Below, in pieces: positions 50,986 to 60,100 of a stretch of DNA of 64,000 nt. Position 1 is the stretch's first letter, and each line of letters starts with the position of its first letter. Origin of the DNA: Lachnospiraceae bacterium XBD2001 (GTDB lineage: Bacteria > Bacillota > Clostridia > Lachnospirales > Lachnospiraceae); NCBI GenBank assembly GCA_900116395.1, contig FPAN01000004.1:124001-188000 (forward strand), given 5' to 3'. Made by a program: the position numbers and the translations under genes. Under the pieces are notes generated by a model, which saw only the letters and a program-made list of their open reading frames with translations, did not search any database and was not told the origin of the DNA.

Positions 50986-52650
50986 TTAGTTTGCATAATA
51001 TGCATCTAAGTACTGCTGATAAATTGCTAAGTACTCATCGATTCCGTAGCTGTTTACCTGATCCAAGTATGCATTCCAGGACTCATCGGTAATACCGTCA
51101 CGGATGAATTCAGCCTTGCTGGAGTTCAAGTAAGATACCAAATCTGTCTGAATGGCAGATAACTTCTCGGTGTCTTCTGCGCTCATGAATACACGTGGGT
51201 ATACATACTGGTTATGCATATCCTCGGTGTAGTAATCCTTAATCCAATCCAAACGATACTGTGCATCATCCGGGCAGGTTACGTAAACATCGTAGTACTC
51301 ATCAAGAATTGCTAAAGGTCCGCCGACACACTCAGCCTCACGTACTTCTACAGGAGAAGCATCGCCAAGAGGTGCATGCTTTAACATTGGATCACCGTTG
51401 GCATTCTCACTCAACTCGAAGATATCGAACTCATCATCCTCGCCGTAAGTTCCCCAGTTGTTCTGTGGAGACTGGAAAGGATCATACATCTGATCTAACC
51501 ATGCACAAATCAACGCAGGGTTCTTACATACGCTGGTTACTACGCAACGGCCTCTGTCGAAACCGGAAGTGAAGGAACCGTTCTGTGGTGTTACGTTAAC
51601 GGTATCAGCCTTCAGAGCCTTCAAAGGTACGTAGTCGTTGATGTTATCAATATTTGCAACATCCCATGTGAAGCATACGCCGTATCTGTGGGACTTACCC
51701 TTAGCAACATAGGTGGACCAATCCTGGGTGAAGCACTCCGGATCGATTAAGCCTTCTGCATACAACTGATGTAACCACTCCACACCCTTACGGAATCCGT
51801 CGGTAGTTGCGGTACAAATAACCTTTTTGTCATCAGTTACAGCAATGTGCTGTCCCATATCGACATCGCCGATACCATCGCCGAAGCCGTTGATCAAAAG
51901 ATTCGGATCCTGATCGTTAACGATGCAGGACATTGGAATGATGTCACCATCGATTCCGAATTCCTTCTGAAGTTCCGGAGCATGCTCCTGGAAAGCCTTC
52001 AATACAGCCTCGAACTCATCTACGGTTGTAGGAGTCTCAAGTCCAAGGAAGTCTAACCACTTCTGGTTGATGAATGTCATGTTGTTACCAACGGTCTGGA
52101 TGGCGGTCTTCTCGGAACCCAACTGCTCAATCCAAGGCAATGCCCAGATATGGCCGTTCTCATCGGTACACATGGTACGATATTCCGGATACTTATCGAA
52201 TACAGCCTTTAAGTTCGGCATGTACTCATCGATGTAATCCTCTACCGGGATGATGACACCCTGGTCAGCGTAACGGATCAAGTCGCTGTCGCCGAAGCCG
52301 GCATTGAATACGAAATCGGTCAGTGTGTTTACATTGGCCATGTTCAGAGAGATTTTGTCTCCCCACTGGTCGGAAGGAATTGCTGTCCACTCAACATGTA
52401 CGTTGGTGTCATCTTCCAATCTCTTAAAAATGGTACGATTGTTTGGCTCTTCCTCAGTTCCGGTAGGATAACTGATCATACCGGTGATGGTTACCTTCTC
52501 GTCCATTGGGAAGTGGATATCTGCTACGTCCACTGAATCAGCATTACTTGCGCTGTTCCCCTTGCTGCCGCCGCAGCCGGTGAATGCACTTGCTACCATG
52601 GTTGCGGCAAGTGTAGCGGCTACTACTCTTTTTGCAAATCTCTTTTTCAT
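50986..52650 (-). CDS. Sugar ABC transporter binding lipoprotein (LipO/YtcQ-like)
   Basis: 554 residues. Signal peptide and lipobox (VASAFTGC, Cys near residue 26) then a long family 1-type binding domain, larger than ordinary maltose-type binding proteins and typical of the LplA/YtcQ group that works with LplB/YtcP permeases. AGGAGGAGAAAAACA precedes the ATG. By context (GH32 neighbours) the ligand is probably a fructo-oligosaccharide. Confidence 0.92.
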   Translation of the reverse strand: MKKRFAKRVVAATLAATMVASAFTGCGGSKGNSASNADSVDVADIHFPMDEKVTITGMISYPTGTEEEPNNRTIFKRLEDDTNVHVEWTAIPSDQWGDKISLNMANVNTLTDFVFNAGFGDSDLIRYADQGVIIPVEDYIDEYMPNLKAVFDKYPEYRTMCTDENGHIWALPWIEQLGSEKTAIQTVGNNMTFINQKWLDFLGLETPTTVDEFEAVLKAFQEHAPELQKEFGIDGDIIPMSCIVNDQDPNLLINGFGDGIGDVDMGQHIAVTDDKKVICTATTDGFRKGVEWLHQLYAEGLIDPECFTQDWSTYVAKGKSHRYGVCFTWDVANIDNINDYVPLKALKADTVNVTPQNGSFTSGFDRGRCVVTSVCKNPALICAWLDQMYDPFQSPQNNWGTYGEDDEFDIFELSENANGDPMLKHAPLGDASPVEVREAECVGGPLAILDEYYDVYVTCPDDAQYRLDWIKDYYTEDMHNQYVYPRVFMSAEDTEKLSAIQTDLVSYLNSSKAEFIRDGITDESWNAYLDQVNSYGIDEYLAIYQQYLDAYYAN

Positions 52651-52702
52651 TGTTTTTCTCCTCCTATATTTAAAACAGCTCCTTCGTCTGCTGTTTATAA
52701 CA

Positions 52703-53614
52703 TTAACCCTTTACGGAACCAACCATGATTCCTGCATCGAAGTACTTCTGGAAAAACGGATACATCACCAGAAGCGGTAAGCTGGAAATAATGATGGTTG
52801 CGTATTTTAACAACTCTGCCAAACGCGCCCTCTCAGCAGTGGACTGCATATCTGCAATCATGCCTGCGTCCGGCTGGTTCTGAATCAAGATGGCACGAAG
52901 TACCAACTGTAATGGCTGCTTGGATGCGGAATTCAAATAAATCATGGCATCGAAGTAGCTGTTCCACATTCCGACGAACTGCCACAAGCACAGTACGGCG
53001 ATAACCGGTGTACATACCGGAAGCAAAATGCGGAAGAAAAGTGTCAACTCATTGGCACCGTCAACCTCAGCAGCTTCCCGAAGCTCTCCCGGGATTCCGC
53101 GATAGTAGGTACGGGCAATAATCATATTCCATACGGAAAATGCACCCGGAAGTACTACGGCCCACATACTGTCCAACAAACCTAAGTTACTGATCAATAA
53201 GTAAGTCGGAATCAAACCGCCGCCGAAGAACATGGTAATCATGAACAGTACATTAAAGAACTTTCTTCCGCGGAAGTCTGGAAGTGACATTGGGTATGCA
53301 CACAGCATGGTGATTGCTACGGACAAGAATGTGAATAATAAGGAATACACAATGGCATTCTTAAAGCCTACCCAAATCTGTCCGTTGGAAATAACACGCT
53401 CATATGCGGTTAGTGTCCATTTTTCAAAGTCAAAGGTAATTCCCGTATTCTGCAAGGTAATGGGATCCATGAAGGAAGCAATTATGATATAAACCATAGG
53501 AACAATAATCGCTAAAACAAACAATCCTAAGATCACATAGCCTACCAGCAGGAAGACTTTGTCTCCGAGAGAATGTCTGGCAAATGCGCTTTTTTTCTTC
53601 GTAGTGTTTTCCAT
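52703..53614 (-). CDS. Sugar ABC transporter permease (LplC/YtcP-like)
   Basis: 303 residues, about six helices. The CUT1 EAA loop is YYRGIPGELREAAEVDGANE (about 187-206). It ends VGSVKG, as is usual for this family. It pairs with the LplB-like permease 13 bases upstream. No ABC ATPase is in the operon, so an ATPase encoded elsewhere (MsmK type) must energise it. Confidence 0.94.
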   Translation of the reverse strand: MENTTKKKSAFARHSLGDKVFLLVGYVILGLFVLAIIVPMVYIIIASFMDPITLQNTGITFDFEKWTLTAYERVISNGQIWVGFKNAIVYSLLFTFLSVAITMLCAYPMSLPDFRGRKFFNVLFMITMFFGGGLIPTYLLISNLGLLDSMWAVVLPGAFSVWNMIIARTYYRGIPGELREAAEVDGANELTLFFRILLPVCTPVIAVLCLWQFVGMWNSYFDAMIYLNSASKQPLQLVLRAILIQNQPDAGMIADMQSTAERARLAELLKYATIIISSLPLLVMYPFFQKYFDAGIMVGSVKG

Positions 53615-53627
53615 GACATTCTCCTTC

Positions 53628-54539
53628 CTATAGTCCCTGACCGTCGTTCATCCACTCGACGATCTTATTCACGGTAATTAACAAAACAACATTGATGACG
53701 GTGTTGAACAAGCCAACAGCTGTGGAATAACTGTAGTTACCGTCAATCAAACCTTTCTTATATACATAGGTAGCAATGATTTCGGATGCTCCTAAGTTCA
53801 GATCCGTCTGCAATGCATAAGCCTTCTCGAAACCGATACTCATGATGTTACCTGCCTGAAGGATGAACTGGATAACAACCATATCCTTGATGGCCGGCCA
53901 CTCAACCGCCTTAATCTGCTGCCAGATATTGGCTCCGTCAATCTGTGCGGCTTCCTTCAGCTCCTGAGATGCATTGGATAAGGAAGCGGTGTACATAATG
54001 GATGCCCAACCTGCGCCCTGCCAGATACCACTGATGATGTAAATCGGTCGGAAAGCTTCCGGTAATGTTAAGAAGTTAATGGTGGTTCCGAACATCAAAT
54101 TCACCGGTCCGGTTACGGACAACAGGATACGAACCATACCGCAGAGTACGATGACGGAAATGAAGTTCGGCATGTACAGAACCAACTGAATCTTCTGTTT
54201 GATCTTGCTGCTCTCAATTCTATTTAATAGAAGAGCAAGAATAATCGGAATCGGGAATCCCCACAACAAACCGAAAATACTAAGCTTCAAGGTATTCACC
54301 AAGTAAGATAGAAAATCCGGTGATGATAAGAACTGACGGAAGTACTCCAGTCCTACCCACTCGCTTCCGAAGAAGCCTTTGAACGGGCTGTACTTCTCGA
54401 ATGCAATTAAGATTCCTCCCATAGGTGCATAGCGAAACAGTAATGTCAGCACCAATGCAGGCCCCAGGAAGAACAGATATAATCTCCAATGATGCTTCAC
54501 ATACAGTAATGTATTGTGAGCCTTAGCTTCCTTATTCAT
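53628..54539 (-). CDS. Sugar ABC transporter permease (LplB-like)
   Basis: 303 residues, about six helices. The EAA loop is SNASQELKEAAQIDGANIWQ (about 202-221). First gene of the uptake operon; GAGGAGGGTAA precedes the ATG. It is divergent from a LacI regulator that presumably controls it. Confidence 0.94.
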   Translation of the reverse strand: MNKEAKAHNTLLYVKHHWRLYLFFLGPALVLTLLFRYAPMGGILIAFEKYSPFKGFFGSEWVGLEYFRQFLSSPDFLSYLVNTLKLSIFGLLWGFPIPIILALLLNRIESSKIKQKIQLVLYMPNFISVIVLCGMVRILLSVTGPVNLMFGTTINFLTLPEAFRPIYIISGIWQGAGWASIMYTASLSNASQELKEAAQIDGANIWQQIKAVEWPAIKDMVVIQFILQAGNIMSIGFEKAYALQTDLNLGASEIIATYVYKKGLIDGNYSYSTAVGLFNTVINVVLLITVNKIVEWMNDGQGL

Positions 54540-54564
54540 TTACCCTCCTCAAAGTCGTATGACA

Positions 54565-54579
54565 CATATGTCACAATTT
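54565..54579 (-). promoter_or_regulatory. Putative LacI operator before lplB-like gene
   Basis: ACATATGTCACAATT, one base different from the element in the second locus at 62603-62614 (ACATATGTAACAAT). Lies between the -10 and the first gene. Confidence 0.5.
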
Positions 54580-54591
54580 GTTTATGCATTC

Positions 54592-54619
54592 ACTATACCA
54601 TATTTTACATTTGTGTCAA
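54592..54619 (-). promoter_or_regulatory. Promoter of the fructan uptake operon
   Basis: Minus-strand TTGACA (54614-54619) and TATAGT (54592-54597) with a 16-base spacer. Confidence 0.65.
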
Positions 54620-54697
54620 TTCGGTTTTGTATATTTGTAAAAATATAACAATGGTTTTGCACTGTTTTTGTAAAAAAGTGCATCAGAATTTTTACAT

Positions 54698-54726
54698 TTG
54701 ACAAAATGCATGTAACAATTTATCAT
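54698..54726 (+). promoter_or_regulatory. Promoter of the first LacI gene with operator in the spacer
   Basis: TTGACA (54698-54703) and TATCAT (54721-54726), 17-base spacer. The spacer contains ATGTAACAATT (54710-54720), the shared element, which suggests autoregulation. Confidence 0.6.
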
Positions 54727-54804
54727 AGTCTATGGAAATCCGTTGTTGATTTTCGGTTTTTACATTTGAGAGATTTTTACATAATATATAAATAGGAGAA
54801 TGAC

Positions 54805-55833
54805 ATGGCTAACAAAGTAACCATTCAAGACATTGCGGATGCGCTGGGGGTATCCAGAAATACCGTATCCAAGGCGATTAACAACACAGGAATTCTTGCA
54901 GATGCCACCCGAGAGAGAGTCTTGGCGAAGGCCATTGAGATGGGGTACAAACAGTTTTCTTATGCATCTTCCACTGCAGACATCTATGGAGGCCTGTCTG
55001 CGAAGAAACCGGTCATCGCCGGAGAAGTTGCATTTTTCACCGGTGGCTTCTTAGATAATTCCCATTTTGCCACCACCATGCTGGATAAGTTCCAGAACGA
55101 GATTACCCACCTTGGGTATCGTATGACCATGCACCGGGTTACACCGGACAACTTGGAACAGTTAGTACTTCCGCCAAGCTTCGATGCTGCCAGAACCCAG
55201 GCCATTATCTGCGTGGAGATGTTCCATCATCCGTATTGTGAGATGTTATGTAACCTTGGCATTCCGGTGCTTTTGGTAGATGCTCCGGTTGCCAGCTATT
55301 CCCATCGCTTAGCAGCAGATATTCTTATGATGGATAACTCTGCAGGAATTTTTAACCTGATTTCCGATATGCGGGTGCGAGGCCTTCGCCGCATTGGATT
55401 CATCGGCCAGATGAACCACTGCCGCTCCTTCTTCGAGCGCTTCATGGCGTTCCGTAATGCCATGTATCTGAATGATTTGCCAATCAACGAAGAGTTCTGC
55501 CTGACGGATATTTGGCCGCATGGCCCGGAATACTATTCCCACCTATGTGATGCCATCCGTGCATTGAATGAACTTCCAGATTTGTTCATTTGTGCCAACG
55601 ACTTCATTGCCATTGATTTAATCAATTGCCTGAAGCAAATGGGCAAGTCCTATCCGGAAGATGTACGCATCTGTGGTTTCGACGATTCTGCAGAATCCCG
55701 TGTCATGACACCGGCCTTAACCACCTGTCATATTCACACCCAGGTGATGGGACATACCGCAGCGAACCTGCTACTCTCCCGTATCGAGCAGCCGGATCTG
55801 AATTACCGCACCGTTTATGCGGAGACGATTTGA
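54805..55833 (+). CDS. LacI-family regulator with C-terminal frameshift
   Basis: 342 residues as read. The N-terminal helix-turn-helix is VTIQDIADALGVSRNTVSKA, followed by a periplasmic-binding-protein-like sensor domain. The reading frame stops at a TGA at 55831-55833 after VYAETI. In the neighbouring frame the bases continue as DLIYRASTD and stop at 55854-55856, closely matching the end of the paralogue at 62781 (ETDIIYRDSAK). One base is therefore missing near 55826-55829, by mutation or sequencing error. GGAGAATGAC precedes the ATG. Divergent from the uptake operon it presumably represses, and followed by a YesL-type gene. Confidence 0.9.
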   Translation: MANKVTIQDIADALGVSRNTVSKAINNTGILADATRERVLAKAIEMGYKQFSYASSTADIYGGLSAKKPVIAGEVAFFTGGFLDNSHFATTMLDKFQNEITHLGYRMTMHRVTPDNLEQLVLPPSFDAARTQAIICVEMFHHPYCEMLCNLGIPVLLVDAPVASYSHRLAADILMMDNSAGIFNLISDMRVRGLRRIGFIGQMNHCRSFFERFMAFRNAMYLNDLPINEEFCLTDIWPHGPEYYSHLCDAIRALNELPDLFICANDFIAIDLINCLKQMGKSYPEDVRICGFDDSAESRVMTPALTTCHIHTQVMGHTAANLLLSRIEQPDLNYRTVYAETI

Positions 55834-55874
55834 TTTATCGTGCATCTACCGATTAAACGTTTTATGGAGTAACT

Positions 55875-56492
55875 ATGCGTAACTTATTGAACTACGACGG
55901 ACCTGTCCTTCGTTTTATCACCAAAATTGTACAGAGCGTTTGGCTGAATATTCTATGGATGGTTTGTTGTATTCCCATCATTACCATCGGCGCATCCACC
56001 ACAGCGCTGTGCTATACCTGCCAGAAAATTGCACGGGATGAAGACGGCTATATTACCAAAGCCTTCTTCCATGCCTTCCGGGAGCAGTTCGGCAAAAGCA
56101 CTGCCATTGGTGTTATCATGACAGTGGTTGGCCTTGCACTTTCCGTAGATGGATATATACTTTATCATTTGTGCTTTACCGCTCCCATTTGGGCCTTCTT
56201 AAGTGCAGTTCTTATCGTTGCCGGCATTGCTTATATCATTGTGGCACTTTGGATTTTCCCGTTGCATGCGCACTTTGATAACACCATCCCGGCATTGTTT
56301 AAGAACTCTATCATGATTGGCATGCGTTTTATCGTCTGCACCGTGGTGATGTTTTGTGTCATTCTTGCCATGGGCGCTTTGATTTACTACATCTGCACGC
56401 CATGCATTGTGTTTGGTATGGGTACCTGTGCACTACTCAATGCCATGATTATGAAGAACATCCTGATTCAATGTGAGCAGGCGCAAGCATAG
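55875..56492 (+). CDS. YesL-type (DUF624) membrane protein
   Basis: 205 residues, four to five helices. It starts MRNLLNYDGPVLRFITKIVQ and has the family stretch WLNILWMVCCIPIITIGAST (about 23-42). YesL proteins are common beside LplB/YtcP sugar transporters in Firmicutes, but their role is unknown. ATGGAGTAACT precedes the ATG, 18 bases after the restored LacI stop, so the two are likely co-transcribed. Confidence 0.88.
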   Translation: MRNLLNYDGPVLRFITKIVQSVWLNILWMVCCIPIITIGASTTALCYTCQKIARDEDGYITKAFFHAFREQFGKSTAIGVIMTVVGLALSVDGYILYHLCFTAPIWAFLSAVLIVAGIAYIIVALWIFPLHAHFDNTIPALFKNSIMIGMRFIVCTVVMFCVILAMGALIYYICTPCIVFGMGTCALLNAMIMKNILIQCEQAQA

Positions 56493-56501
56493 GATTATAT
56501 T

Positions 56502-57113
56502 ATGAAGCATTCCATTTTTCGTGAACTGAATAAGAAACAAAAGCTGCAGTACATCTGGGATTATTACAAAATCCACATCTTCGTTACTGCAGCTCTTATT
56601 TGCATTCTTTTTTCCCTGGTTCGCACCATGCAGCGCAATCAGAAGGCTGATCTGTATGTTGCCTACGTAAACGTTGCGGTCTCCGACCATTTTCTGAAAG
56701 AGATGACCAACGGCAGCGATCTTACGGTCTCTAATTACACCAATCTTCTCATTACCGAAGACCCTAACAGCGAGAACTTAGAGTATGCCTACGGTTCCGC
56801 CATGAAGGTCATGGCCGCCATTTCCGACGGTAAGCTAGACATCGTCGTCGGGGACCGCTACGCTTTGGATTGGTGCCATTCCAACGAATATCTTGATAAT
56901 CCTTTGTCCTATATAGAAGAAAATCCCGCTCTCCTTGCGCAAGTCGAGCCATACTTGATCTATGACGAAAAGGGGGAGCCTTATGCCATCGATCTTTCTT
57001 TTTCTTCTTACTACAAGGAAGCAGGATTTTCTGATTCCCTTTATTTAGGCATTATCCCTTCCGAGGAAGATTCCCCGGAAGTTCTTACCTACCTTTCTTT
57101 ACTCAACCGATGA
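56502..57113 (+). CDS. Membrane-anchored protein of unknown function
   Basis: 203 residues. A basic N-terminus (NKKQKLQYIWDYYKIHI) precedes one helix (FVTAALICILFSLVRTM, about 28-44), and the remainder looks extracytoplasmic and acidic. Family not recognised. The start lies 9 bases after the YesL-type stop, so they form one unit and may act together. The last 15 bases overlap the end of the convergent seven-module protein gene without a terminator between them. Confidence 0.75.
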   Translation: MKHSIFRELNKKQKLQYIWDYYKIHIFVTAALICILFSLVRTMQRNQKADLYVAYVNVAVSDHFLKEMTNGSDLTVSNYTNLLITEDPNSENLEYAYGSAMKVMAAISDGKLDIVVGDRYALDWCHSNEYLDNPLSYIEENPALLAQVEPYLIYDEKGEPYAIDLSFSSYYKEAGFSDSLYLGIIPSEEDSPEVLTYLSLLNR

Positions 57114-60100
57114 GATGGTGACTTCCAATCGGCCGCCGTCCCAGGCATCATTGCCTTCCGGATCCACATGGAAGATTAATACATCTCCCGCATGCACATC
57201 ATATTCTCCATTGAAGTCCCGGCTGATTTCATGGTCACATTTGCCTTGGATATCATCGCCAATCCAAATCTTCTCCTCGTTATTGATATGCAGTCGCACG
57301 CAGGTTCCGTTAGCCTCCGGGTCACTGCTGTTTACGAACTTGGTATAATTACCGGTTACACGAATCTTGCCGTCTTTTGCAACCACCCACTTGTAAGCAG
57401 CATTCTGCCCGTTTCCAGGTTCCACGAAATCCGCCTTCAACTCCGGTTTTCCATTGTTAAAGTAACGATTGTTCTCTGTGTCATATGGCAGCTCTTTAAA
57501 GTTTGCGCCATTCCACTCGCACATGCCGTAGTACCAGCCATTCTTGCCCTGCTCTCCGGAGAAATCATTCTTCAAAACGGTGGCGTTTTTCCGGTCAGAA
57601 GCACTCGGTGTGCTTGGATCCGGATTGGTGTTGGTGCCAGGTTCCGGCTGACTTGCGGTGGCATCTTCAATGGTTACACTTAAGCGTCCACCGTCATAGC
57701 TGTCGTTGTCTTCCGGATTGATGGCAAACATAATCACATCACCGGCATAGACATCATAGACCTCGTTGAATTCAGCCTTGCGCTCGTCTGCGAAGTTGCC
57801 CTTGCCGTCAATGTACTTCTTTTCCTCACCGTTGACAAAAATTCGCACAACTACGCCGTCTGCATTCGGATCAGCTGTATTGGCAAACTTGGTATAATCC
57901 CCGTGGACGCGAATCTTACCATTTCTAGCTACCGTCCAGCGGTATGCTGCATTCTTGCCGTTACCCGGTTCTGCATAATCCGCCTTTACTTCCGGCTTAC
58001 CACCATCGTAATAGCGGTTGTTCTCTGCATCGTATGGCAAATCTTCATAGTTCTTGCCATCCCAATCACACTTACCGTAGTTCCATCCGTTCTTGCCCTG
58101 CTCTCCGGAGAAATCATCCGCAAGTACCGTATGGTTCTCTCTGGTGGTATCCTCCGTTGCAGTCGATGCATCCATAATTCTTACAGACAGTCGTCCGCCA
58201 TCCCATGCATTGTTGTGATTACAACCAATGGAGAAGGTTAACACATCTCCGGCTTTTACTGCTAAGTTATCAAATCGAATATCTTTTACCGTGTTGTTAC
58301 CATCGCCGGCCTGTACCGGGCAGAGGCTACTATAGATATTGTGATTGTTCAGATAAATATTTAAGGTGGTTCCGTCCGGCCAGCTGGCGTTTGGATCCTG
58401 ATGTCCGAACTTGGTATAATCTCCTACTACATTGATGGTTCCGTCTACAGCAACCACCCACTTGTACATAGCTTCCGCATTGAGACGTGGCTGTACGAAG
58501 TCTTTCTTTACTTCCAAGCCTCCGAGGCGTCTGGAAATATAGCCGCATCCATCGTCGGTTTTCTGAGTAAGGATTTCTGCCTGGGTAACGTTCTTACCTT
58601 CCAGATAATACCAGCCGTTGCTTCCCTGCTCACCGAAATCGGTTGCCAGGTTGGCATTATTGCTGCCACTGTTATTGACGAACTCTCCGCCGGTCATTAC
58701 TGCATCCTCAATAGAGAAGGTGTACTTACCACCGTCGTATGCGGTATTTTCCCGACCGTCTACCAACATGGTAAGAGTATCTCCGGCTTTGACTGCCAAT
58801 CCGGATACCGAGAGGTCTTTGGTTACTTCCCGATCGGTTAACGGATCGAAATCTGCCCGCTTTAATACCTGTCCATTCTTCATAAGATATACGGTTACAC
58901 CATCCGGCCAGGATGGATTCTTGTCCTCATTTTTTAGCTTCGTATAATCCGCCGTAATATCCACGGTACCGTCTTTTGCTACCACCCACTTCACGTTGGC
59001 GGAACGTCCCTTGTTACCCGGAACGATGAAATCACGCTTAATCTCTACGCCGTCCTTGGTATCATAACGGTCTTCCTTGGAGTCGAAGTGCTCAACATTT
59101 ACAGCAAAATTCGGATTCAGATAATATCCGGACTGGAAGCACCAACCATTATTACCCTGCTTACCGAAATCCTGTGCAACGGAGGCGTTGTTGGTACGGT
59201 TTGGATCCTTGGCAACCACATTGGCTTCCGTCTGTCCTACCAATGGGGACAAGCCCTTAATGGAGAACTGATACTTGCCGGCATCATAAGCATTGTTTTC
59301 CTTGCCGTTTACCACCATGGTAATGAAGTCCCCACGCTTTACGCTTAAGGATTCCACATCCAGTTCCTTGGTAATCTCTTCCTTGGTGTCCGGTTTAAAC
59401 TCTTCCTGTACCAGCTTCTCATTGTTATGGTACAGAGTCACTCTGGTTCCGTCCGGCCAGGATGGATTCTTGTCCTCGTTTTTCAGCTTCGTATATGCTG
59501 CATCAATACGGATATCACCGTCCTGTGCCACTTTCCACTTGATGATAGCGCTGCGACCCTTGCCGGTGTTAACGAAATCACGTTTAATCTCAAGGTAGCT
59601 TGGGTCGAAGTAACGCTCCTCGTCCTGCTCGAAATTGGTCATATTGTAGGCATCAAACGGTTCGTCTTCATAGCCTTCCTGATAGAACCAGCCATTCTTG
59701 CCCTGCTCACCGAAATCGAACTTCACATCTGCGAAGTTCTGTCTGGTCTCACTCTCATCGATGGTAACGTCATTCTCGTTGGCTGTGCTGCTTCGATCCA
59801 TGAAGGTCACATCCAGATTACCGCCGTCGTAGGACGCATTCTGATTGGAGTCCACGACAAAATAGAACTTATCTGCGGTGGTTACATCGATTTTCTTCTC
59901 ACGGAAGGTGATGACATTCTCACCCTTCTTCGGCGCAGCCACTTTCTTGGTGTACAGGCGCTGGTTGTTCTTATAAACACTTACCACAACTCCGTCCGGC
60001 CACTCCGGATTGCCGTCGTTCTGCTCGAACTTGGTGTATTTCATACGAAGCTCTACCGCTCCGTTCTTCGCCGGCTGCCATGCCACAATGGCCGCATCAT

